Origin: an uncultured Collinsella sp.
GTDB lineage: Bacteria > Actinomycetota > Coriobacteriia > Coriobacteriales > Coriobacteriaceae
Assembly: GCA_905198825.1 (NCBI GenBank)
Contig: CAJKEF010000004.1
Coordinates: forward strand, 1 to 23,015
Direction of reading: 5' to 3'
Length of the DNA: 23,015 nt
Shown here: one piece after another, positions 13,940 to 20,273 of the stretch
How the letters are laid out: each line of letters opens with the position of its first letter
How positions within the stretch are numbered: the first letter of the stretch is position 1
Position numbers and translations under genes: made by a program
Notes under the pieces: model-generated
What the model was told of the DNA's origin: nothing
The model's database searches: none
The model's input: the letters and a program-made list of their open reading frames with translations, nothing else

Positions 13940-15358
13940 TTACGCAAGGTCTTCGCCATTGCTTGCTATTACGCGTCGGTACCATTCGAAGCTTTTCTTT
14001 TTACGTCTCTCAAACGAGCCCGCACCGCTATCGTCTCGATCGACATAGATAAACCCGTAGCGCTTACGCATCTGTCCTGTGGCGACCGAAACCAAATCGA
14101 TCGGGCCCCAACAGGTATATCCCATGAGTTCCACCCCGTCGAGCTCGACGGTCTCCCTCATCGCCTCGATGTGGGCCCGCAGGTATTCAACTCGATAGTC
14201 GTCTTCTATTTCACCCGAATCTTCCGGCACATCAGGAGCACCCAAACCGTTTTCGACGATGAACAGCGGCTTTTGATAGCGATCCCAGATTTCATTCATG
14301 GTGACGCGCAGCCCTTTGGGGTCGATAAACCTCCCCCAAGGCTCCTGTTTTAGATACGGATTAGGCGCCGAGCGAAGAAGGTTCGAATCGAACTGACCTT
14401 CCGCATGCGCTTTTGCGACGCGCGTCGAGTAATACGAAAACGAGACGAAATCGACCAGGTTTGCAGCCAGTACTTCGCGGTCATCATCCCGATAGGGCAC
14501 CTCAAAACCATGGCGGGCGTATTCCTTGAGAACATAGCTCGGGTACGCACCGCGCACCTGGACGTCGGTAAACATGTAATGGCTGCGATTCTCAGCCTGC
14601 GCAGCCAGCACATCGTCCGGATCACATGTAGCCGGATAGAAGACACCTGCGTTGAGCATGCAACCGATCTTCGCCCCAGGGCACAGTTCATGACACGCCC
14701 CGACCGCACGGGCGCTCGCAACCAATACATGGTGCACGGCCGTGTGAACCGTTGCGTAGCGATTCTCCCCTTGCTCGAAGATGATCCCCGCCGCCATAAA
14801 GCACGCCTGCGTCATGATGTTGATCTCGTTAAAGGTCAGCCAATAATTGACCAATCCCCGATAGCGCTCGAACACGGTACGCGAATATCGCTCGAACAGG
14901 TCGACCAACCTGCAATCGCGCCATCCGCCATACGCATCGACGAGATGCATGGGGACATCATAGTGGTTGAGCGTCACCAAAGGCTCAATGTCATGCGCGC
15001 GACACGTCCTAAAAACATCCTCGTAAAAGGCAAGGCCTTCTTCATTGGGCTCGGCTTCGTCTCCTTTGGGAAAAATGCGGCTCCAGGCGATTGATAAGCG
15101 CAGGCATTTAAAACCCATCTGGGCAAACAGTTCAATATCCTGCTTGTACCTATGGTAAAAATCAATGCCCTTGCGAGCGGGATAGAAGCTGTCGGGTGCC
15201 AACGCACGCGGATCAAGGTCTCCCCGCATGACGTCCATGCGTTGATCGCCAAACGGCAGCATGTCGGAATTGGCTAAACCGCGACCGCCTTCGTTCCATC
15301 CTCCCTCGCACTGGTTTGCAGCCAGAGCCCCGCCCCATAAAAAATCTTCTCTAAACAT
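13940..15358 (-). CDS. GH1 6-phospho-beta-glucosidase of the PTS operon
   Basis: A 472-residue GH1 enzyme, clearly paralogous to the one at 4395-5825. The acid/base is E178 in TFNEIN and the nucleophile is E369 in IVENGLG. S424 with K432-R433-Y434 forms the 6-phosphate recognition pattern. It cleaves the phosphorylated beta-glucoside delivered by the EIIBC encoded upstream. The ATG at 15358 begins the conserved MFREDFLWGG start of the family; AAAGGA is about 10 bases upstream. The open frame extends 43 codons further, but that part is structured intergenic RNA and not GH1-like. Codon use is less GC-biased than in the first GH1 gene (about 52% versus 60% GC in matching 60-base samples), hinting at separate acquisition. 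No terminator is visible between its stop and the LacI gene promoter. Confidence 0.94.
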   Translation of the reverse strand: MFREDFLWGGALAANQCEGGWNEGGRGLANSDMLPFGDQRMDVMRGDLDPRALAPDSFYPARKGIDFYHRYKQDIELFAQMGFKCLRLSIAWSRIFPKGDEAEPNEEGLAFYEDVFRTCRAHDIEPLVTLNHYDVPMHLVDAYGGWRDCRLVDLFERYSRTVFERYRGLVNYWLTFNEINIMTQACFMAAGIIFEQGENRYATVHTAVHHVLVASARAVGACHELCPGAKIGCMLNAGVFYPATCDPDDVLAAQAENRSHYMFTDVQVRGAYPSYVLKEYARHGFEVPYRDDDREVLAANLVDFVSFSYYSTRVAKAHAEGQFDSNLLRSAPNPYLKQEPWGRFIDPKGLRVTMNEIWDRYQKPLFIVENGLGAPDVPEDSGEIEDDYRVEYLRAHIEAMRETVELDGVELMGYTCWGPIDLVSVATGQMRKRYGFIYVDRDDSGAGSFERRKKKSFEWYRRVIASNGEDLA

Positions 15359-15422
15359 TATGGTGTCGTCCTTTCTATCAAATTCCCGGCCCACACTGTC
15401 GAACGCAACGGACTCGGCAAGT

Positions 15423-15476
15423 GCCGCGCAACAGCACAGTACCGTTGCGCGGCCAAGGGGTCGGACCGCGCAACGG
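15423..15476 (-). promoter_or_regulatory. Mutually exclusive hairpins between PTS and GH1 genes
   Basis: The segment at 15442-15453 can pair perfectly with 15466-15476 (11 bp, CCGTTGCGCGG type) or with 15423-15432 (10 bp, GCCGCGCAAC type). Both use the same middle arm, so only one can form. It sits in the 146-base gap between the EIIBC and GH1 genes and may control mRNA processing, stability or readthrough. No U-run follows. Confidence 0.55.
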
Positions 15477-15504
15477 CTGGGGAGCATATTTGTGTAGTAG
15501 CCTC

Positions 15505-16953
15505 TTATGCCTCGACGGATTCAACGGCCTCAGAATCGCCGCTCTTGGACTTCAACGGCATCTTCTCCTGTCCTTCAAATCCAAAAATCATCGCCAACGC
15601 AAACGTCACGGCACCGCCAGCAAGACACCCGATGGTGCCAGGGATGATATCCTGAGCAAACATGAGCACGTTCATCCATGGGAAACCAACGCCAGTGAAG
15701 ATATAGACGTTGGCATGAAGAAGGCTTACCAGCAGACCACCGACAGCACCACCAATCATGTTCCAGGCAAGAGCCTTCTTGTCGCGAAACAGGATGCCGT
15801 AGATGATGGGCTCACTCACGCGACCGAAGGCATAGGTGATGAACAAGTTCCAGCCCGTGGCTCGACTCTCCTTGCCCTTAGCGCGCAGGCCATAGGCGAG
15901 CGCGATGGCAAGCGTGGTGTAGGCTACAACCGCGGTGCCGGGGTATAAGATGGCGTCGTAACCGTTCTGGAGCGCGGCGGGCAATATGGCGGTATAGATC
16001 GGCACGTGCATGCCGGTGGCGATGATCAGATTCCAGAATGCGCCGATAACCGCGGTCGCAGCGGGACCGGCAACAGAGGCGAGCCAAATGATGAAATCGG
16101 CCACAAGGCCCATGACAAATTGGACGGCAGGGCCGCAGAGGCACAGCGCGACCGGCAACATCACGAGCACCGTACCCACGGGTACGATCAGAATGCGCAA
16201 CATATCAGGCGAGATCTTCTTAAAGAAGCGCTCAACATAGGACTGGGCCCAGGTGATCAAGATGACCGGAAGAACAGCCTGGGTGTAGTTGACGAGCTGC
16301 ATGGGGATGCCGAAGACGCTGAAAGGCTTTCCGTCCTCAACAATAGCGAGCATGTCGGGATAAATCATCACAACAGCGATGAGCAGTGCCAGCACAGGAC
16401 TCGTTTTGAACTTCTTAGCCGAGCTATAGGCGGCAAACACCGGGAAGTAGTAATACGCCGCATCGCCCACCAGGGAAAGGATCCGATACAGGTCGCTCGT
16501 TTCGGACATAAAACCGGCGCCTTCGGGCCCAAACAGAATAACGAGCATCTTGAAGATACCGGCGACACAAAAGATCGGAAGGATCGGGGTGATAGCGCCG
16601 CTCACGGCATCGAGCAGCTGATTGAAGAGGTGCTTGGGCGCCAAGCGCTCCTTCCAGCTAAGCTGAGGGCCATCGAGTTCCTCGTCAATCGATGCCGTGA
16701 CCTCGAATCCGCCCTGCTTACAAACCTCGTCGTAGACCTTGTCGACCGTGGGCCCGACCACCAGCTGCACCTGCCCTCCGGCGTGCACGACGCTGATGAT
16801 AGACGAGATGTCCTCAAGCTTCTCATCATTCGAGAGGCTTTCATCCTTGAGGTTGAAGCGCAGGCGCGTCATGCAATGCGTAACCGAAGCCACGTTTTCC
16901 GCCCCGCCCACAGTGGAGAGAATCTGCTCTGCCACCTTTTTGTAATTTGCCAT
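15505..16953 (-). CDS. bglP: PTS beta-glucoside-type transporter, EIIBC
   Basis: A 482-residue membrane permease of the glucose/beta-glucoside PTS group. The EIIB domain occupies about residues 1-90, with the phosphorylated cysteine C27 in VTHCMTRLRF. EIIC follows from about residue 105, with around ten hydrophobic segments and the conserved GMHVPIYTAILPAAL and GRVSEPIIYG. Family members such as BglF and BglP have a C-terminal EIIA domain of about 150 residues; it is absent here, so phosphate must come from a separate EIIA. It imports and phosphorylates a beta-glucoside. Of two adjacent ATG codons, the one at 16953 lies 6 bases after AAGGAG and is preferred. The gene lies between the antiterminator and GH1 genes of the same operon, with a RAT-like site upstream. 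Confidence 0.93.
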   Translation of the reverse strand: MANYKKVAEQILSTVGGAENVASVTHCMTRLRFNLKDESLSNDEKLEDISSIISVVHAGGQVQLVVGPTVDKVYDEVCKQGGFEVTASIDEELDGPQLSWKERLAPKHLFNQLLDAVSGAITPILPIFCVAGIFKMLVILFGPEGAGFMSETSDLYRILSLVGDAAYYYFPVFAAYSSAKKFKTSPVLALLIAVVMIYPDMLAIVEDGKPFSVFGIPMQLVNYTQAVLPVILITWAQSYVERFFKKISPDMLRILIVPVGTVLVMLPVALCLCGPAVQFVMGLVADFIIWLASVAGPAATAVIGAFWNLIIATGMHVPIYTAILPAALQNGYDAILYPGTAVVAYTTLAIALAYGLRAKGKESRATGWNLFITYAFGRVSEPIIYGILFRDKKALAWNMIGGAVGGLLVSLLHANVYIFTGVGFPWMNVLMFAQDIIPGTIGCLAGGAVTFALAMIFGFEGQEKMPLKSKSGDSEAVESVEA

Positions 16954-16999
16954 CATTGGCTCCTTTGCACAATCTTGGCTTACTGTTCGAATCGGCAAA

Positions 17000-17032
17000 G
17001 GTCATGCCCCGAATGGCTACGGGTTACAATCC
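17000..17032 (-). promoter_or_regulatory. RAT-like antiterminator site at the end of the antiterminator gene
   Basis: On the minus strand GGATTGTAACCC, a variable middle and GGGGCATGACC match the two ends of the sites in the leader of the same operon (17927-17949 and 17967-17995). It contains the stop codon of the antiterminator gene. No terminator follows. Instead CCTTTGC (16995-17001), which overlaps its 3' end by two bases, can pair with GCAAAGG (16962-16968) that includes the EIIBC ribosome-binding site. Confidence 0.5.
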
Positions 17033-17863
17033 TTTTTTGGAGATGATCCGGTTGAGATGGATCATCAGATAGAGTTCCTCCTCCTCGGAGAGCGTGGCGT
17101 CCCACGTTTCACGACAATAGGAACCGATATGCTTCACGCACTCTGCCAACTGCGGAAACTCCTCACGAAAGTTCTTGTACATCTGCATGTTGGCGCTGTT
17201 CAGCGACTCGCCGGCTTGAATGCGCTTGAACAGGTACCGCAGATGCGTGGCATAGCGAGTGAAATCGTAGGAATCGCGGTCAACGATGATGCGAAAATCA
17301 CTCTCGACGATCTCAGTGACATCTTCTAGCATATCGTCAAACTGCTTGGTGGGTTTGCTCGCGGTCTCGATGGCCTGAACAACCCGCGCATTGACGAGAT
17401 TCATGGCAATGCTGGCAATCTCTTCTTTGGGAAGTCGTTCACCAAGCTCCTTTTCGAGCCTCATAACGATAAACTGCGCCGCTTTGTATTCCTTAGGATA
17501 TGTCTCGCGCACTTCATAGGCGAGAGGCATCGCAATACGAAAACCCTTTTGCGCGCGCTCCACCGCAAATGACAGGTGATCGGCCATGAACAATGTCGCC
17601 TTGGTCGACAGATCATAGGGCAGCTCGTTGGCGACGATGTCCATCACCTTGGCCGTGAACATCACGATCTCAGAAGGAAGGTCGCGCATGACGTCCTGCC
17701 CTTTGGGGTCGATGTCATAAAACGTATGCTCAATCTTAGAGAGCGGCAGCTCGCGGGGAAATTCTCCCCCAAACCCGACGCCCCTGCCCATGGCGATCAC
17801 GTCGCGCCCCTGCCCGTCGCGGCAAAGAACCGCGTTGTTGTTAAGCTTTTTAATTGCAAGCAT
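17024..17863 (-). CDS. licT: BglG/LicT-family transcriptional antiterminator
   Basis: A 279-residue RNA-binding antiterminator of standard length. The CAT RNA-binding domain spans residues 1-55 (AIKKLNNNAVLCRDGQGRDV). PRD1 covers about 65-170 and PRD2 about 171-279. Regulatory histidines H96 (ADHLSF), H207 (YATHLRY) and H269 (LMIHLNR) are present, but the second PRD1 histidine is an asparagine, N155 in IAMNLVNAR. When activated by its PTS partner it binds RAT hairpins in the nascent RNA and prevents termination. The ATG at 17863 has AAAGGAGG 8 bases upstream. The gene leads the operon with the EIIBC and GH1 genes, and its own leader contains a RAT-like site plus terminator, which indicates autoregulation. 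Confidence 0.95.
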   Translation of the reverse strand: MLAIKKLNNNAVLCRDGQGRDVIAMGRGVGFGGEFPRELPLSKIEHTFYDIDPKGQDVMRDLPSEIVMFTAKVMDIVANELPYDLSTKATLFMADHLSFAVERAQKGFRIAMPLAYEVRETYPKEYKAAQFIVMRLEKELGERLPKEEIASIAMNLVNARVVQAIETASKPTKQFDDMLEDVTEIVESDFRIIVDRDSYDFTRYATHLRYLFKRIQAGESLNSANMQMYKNFREEFPQLAECVKHIGSYCRETWDATLSEEEELYLMIHLNRIISKKGL

Positions 17864-17892
17864 GGTGAACCTCCTTTCAAGAACACTCACAG

Positions 17893-17937
17893 AAAAAGGC
17901 ATGATAGCCAATAGCAGTGCTATTGCGGTCATGCCTT
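17893..17937 (-). terminator. Leader terminator controlled by antitermination
   Basis: On the minus strand AAGGCATGA pairs with TCATGCCTT, with an inner CAATAGC/GCTATTG stem, followed by a T-run ending in C. It lies 30 bases before the antiterminator start codon, inside the transcribed leader. Its left arm is shared with the RAT-like site at 17927-17949, the standard arrangement for LicT/SacY-type control. Confidence 0.85.
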
Positions 17938-17949
17938 ACGTAACAATCC
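17927..17949 (-). promoter_or_regulatory. RAT-like site overlapping the leader terminator
   Basis: The minus strand reads GGATTGTTAC, then GTAA, then GGCATGACC. Both ends match the ribonucleic antiterminator pattern but the middle is shortened. The 3' half is also the left arm of the terminator, so the two folds exclude each other. Confidence 0.6.
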
Positions 17950-17966
17950 GTGTTGTATTGCTCTTG

Positions 17967-17995
17967 GGCATGCCTCCACACAGGAGTAACAATCC
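17967..17995 (-). promoter_or_regulatory. RAT (ribonucleic antiterminator) site
   Basis: The minus strand reads GGATTGTTACTCC, loop TGTGT, GGAGGCATGCC. The length of 29 bases, the GGATTGTTAC start and the GGCAT 3' part fit LicT-class RAT sites. It begins about 20 bases after the -10 box. Its AGGCATG can also pair with the right arm of the terminator. Confidence 0.75.
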
Positions 17996-18009
17996 AAGAT
18001 GCAGAATGC

Positions 18010-18015
18010 ATTATA
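18010..18015 (-). promoter_or_regulatory. -10 box of the beta-glucoside operon promoter
   Basis: A perfect TATAAT on the minus strand lies just upstream of the RAT and terminator leader. The region 17 bases further upstream is GC-rich and has no good -35 box, so activation or a different -35 contact may be needed. The leader would be about 140 bases long. Confidence 0.6.
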
Positions 18016-18112
18016 GCGCTCTCCCCGCCCCGGGGACCATCGGGCTGGCGAACGGTAGATGTCGGCCCGCCAGCGGCCACATCGAGCAGATGGGCGTGCT
18101 TCGATCCCGAGC

Positions 18113-19087
18113 CTAGCCTAGGATGCGGGCCATGCGCGCCTTGAACTCGGACAGAAAGCGCGGGGCGTCCACGGTGAGTGCCACAAGCGCGCTCTTGTCG
18201 GGGTCGGACAGGCGATGCTCGTCGCAGATAGTGCGGCCGCGATACTCGCCGAGCAGGTCGACGCGCAAGTTGCAACCAAGTGCGCCCACGAGCGTGGGAT
18301 CAATCGCCACGGCAACGGCAAGCGGATCGTGCAGCGCGCAGCCGCCCAGGTAAGGGGCGTTCATCTCGTACGAGCCAATGTAGTGCTCGACCATACTCGC
18401 AAATGCGCAGCCCGCCATGGTGCCCGAGCCCGTCCAACCGGCAATGTCGCGGCGCGTCAGCACCACGCGATGCGTCACGTCAAGACCAACCATGGTGAGT
18501 TTGCGGCCCGAGCGCAGCACGGCATCGGCCGCCTCGGGATCGCTTGCCATGTTGGCCTCGGCACCCGCACTCACGTTACCGGGCACGGTCAGGGCACCGC
18601 CCATTACCACCACGCGGCCGATAGACATCACCGCCGCCGCATCGCGCTCCAGGGCAAGCGCCAGGTTGGAGAGCGGGCCGGTCGCTACGTAGACCAGATC
18701 GGGACCATAGGTGCGCGCGGCATCGATCAGATAATCGACCGCCGCGTTGCCATCAGCCGATGTCGCCCCCACCGGCTCGTAGGGCGACGCGGGCACGCTC
18801 GCGCCGCCGATGCCGTTCTTACCGTGAATGAGCGCGGTGGACGCCGGCGGCGTATAAGGCTCAGTCGCCTGCAGAGGACGGTCGGCACCCAGGTACACCG
18901 GCACCTCGGGACGGCCCAACAGGTCGAGCACCGCCAGGCAGTTATGCGCCGACTGGTCGACGCGCACGTTGCCAAAGCACGTGGTAATACCGACGAGCTC
19001 CACCTCGGGGCTCGCGATTGCATAGGCGAGCGCCATCGCGTCGTCCACACCCATATCCAGATCAAGGATCAGCTTCTTGATTGCCAT
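18113..19087 (-). CDS. Inosine-uridine-type nucleoside hydrolase
   Basis: A 324-residue enzyme of the nucleoside hydrolase family. It hydrolyses ribonucleosides to the free base and ribose in the cytoplasm. The calcium-binding motif DLDMGVDDA has D9, D11, D15 and D16, with methionine where proline is common. N179 (AEANMASDPEAA) and H253-D254 (CALHDPLAV) match further active-site positions. The ATG follows GGAG at 8 bases. The ribokinase gene ends only 4 bases upstream, so the two form an operon in which released ribose can be phosphorylated at once. Downstream, 18045-18076 can form a 7-bp GCTGGCG/CGCCAGC stem, but no U-run was found, so termination before the beta-glucoside operon is unclear. 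Base specificity cannot be told from sequence alone. Confidence 0.93.
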   Translation of the reverse strand: MAIKKLILDLDMGVDDAMALAYAIASPEVELVGITTCFGNVRVDQSAHNCLAVLDLLGRPEVPVYLGADRPLQATEPYTPPASTALIHGKNGIGGASVPASPYEPVGATSADGNAAVDYLIDAARTYGPDLVYVATGPLSNLALALERDAAAVMSIGRVVVMGGALTVPGNVSAGAEANMASDPEAADAVLRSGRKLTMVGLDVTHRVVLTRRDIAGWTGSGTMAGCAFASMVEHYIGSYEMNAPYLGGCALHDPLAVAVAIDPTLVGALGCNLRVDLLGEYRGRTICDEHRLSDPDKSALVALTVDAPRFLSEFKARMARILG

Positions 19088-19091
19088 TGTT

Positions 19092-20087
19092 CTACTCCGC
19101 TTCCCCGCCTTGTACTAAATCGTCTAAATCAAACACGCGCTCAACTTCGGCACGCGTGGGAATCGACTGTTGCGCGCCCAAGCGCGACACCGCCACCGCC
19201 GAGGCGCGTGCGCCCGCCGCCATACACTCAAAGAGTGGCAGGCCTTCCAGACGAGCCGCGGCGAGCGCACCGATAAACGTATCGCCCGCGGCCGTTGTAT
19301 CGACCACCGCGCTCGAAAGCGCCGGCATGCACAGCAGCTCGCCGTCATCGCCAAGCGTAACCGACCCGGCGCCGCCCAACGTGATGACCGCAGCTCCGGC
19401 ACCCTTGGCGAGCAAGGCATTGAGCGCCGCGACGCAGCTCGCATCATCCGCGGGCAAGATGCCCGTCAGCGCCTGGCACTCAGTCTCGTTGGGACAGACC
19501 AGGTCGACCGCAGGCCAGGCCTCCACAGGCAACTCGCAAGCAGGCGCTGGATTAAAGACCGTATAGAACCCCAGCTCGTGAGCGCAAACAATCGCCTCGG
19601 CCGTCGCCGCAAGGTCACATTCGCCCTGGGCGATAAAGACGCTTCCGGCAGCCGGGGCAATCTCGCTGGCGTCGCCGTCGAGCTCATCGGCCACCAGACG
19701 TCTCAGCGCGCAGGCAACGTCCTCGCCCGCAAGCGCATGGTTGGCGCCCGGTGACAGCACGATACGGTTGTCGCCCTCGCAGCGAATGATGGTCGCCGTT
19801 CCCGTCTCCACGTCATCGCGATGCGCTACAAAGTCACAGTCCACGCCGGCGTCTTGGAGCCCCGCCACGAGCGACGCACCGAACGCGTCGCGACCGACCG
19901 CGCCGATCATGTGCGTGCGCGCGCCCATGCGCGCGGCAGCTACGGCCTGGTTGGCGCCTTTGCCGCCGGCATTAGTGATAAATCCGCTGCCGCCGACGGT
20001 CTCGCCTGCACGCGGCATGCGCTCGCACGCCACCGAAAGGTCCATGTTCATGCTGCCGAACACCACAACGATGCCGCAATCTGCCAT
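19092..20087 (-). CDS. rbsK: Ribokinase (PfkB family)
   Basis: A 331-residue PfkB-family kinase close to RbsK. It phosphorylates ribose with ATP to ribose 5-phosphate. The sugar-binding motif is GGKGANQ (41-47) with the N-terminal GSMNMDLSV. The anion-hole and catalytic motif DTTAAGDTF (263-271) contains the base D269. CPNETE (199-204) is the second PfkB signature region. The ATG follows GAGGAGG at 6 bases. It is the first gene of a pair with the nucleoside hydrolase, which points to salvage of nucleoside-derived ribose rather than uptake of free ribose; no ribose transporter is adjacent. Other PfkB substrates such as deoxyribose are less likely but possible. Confidence 0.94.
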   Translation of the reverse strand: MADCGIVVVFGSMNMDLSVACERMPRAGETVGGSGFITNAGGKGANQAVAAARMGARTHMIGAVGRDAFGASLVAGLQDAGVDCDFVAHRDDVETGTATIIRCEGDNRIVLSPGANHALAGEDVACALRRLVADELDGDASEIAPAAGSVFIAQGECDLAATAEAIVCAHELGFYTVFNPAPACELPVEAWPAVDLVCPNETECQALTGILPADDASCVAALNALLAKGAGAAVITLGGAGSVTLGDDGELLCMPALSSAVVDTTAAGDTFIGALAAARLEGLPLFECMAAGARASAVAVSRLGAQQSIPTRAEVERVFDLDDLVQGGEAE

Positions 20088-20273
20088 GGAAACCTCCTCG
20101 TCCGCGGGCTCTGCACCCGCTGTTGGCCGTCAATCGTGCGCTCTCGCACCTCTATAACTTTAGTTCACTTTGATGTGGACGCGCGCTTGAGCTTGCGCCG
20201 GCAGCAAGCATTCACAGGAGCAGGCGGCTACAATGAAGGCGTGCTGATTATTCTCGTCATTGGATGAAGTTTT

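Noticed and set aside
18045..18076. Terminator after the nucleoside hydrolase
   Set aside because: A GCTGGCG/CGCCAGC stem can form, but the 18-base loop is long and no U-run follows; not strong enough to call.
18215..19276. 353-codon plus-strand open frame opposite the nucleoside hydrolase
   Set aside because: It is a shadow of the nucleoside hydrolase and ribokinase genes, rich in Arg/His, with no motif.
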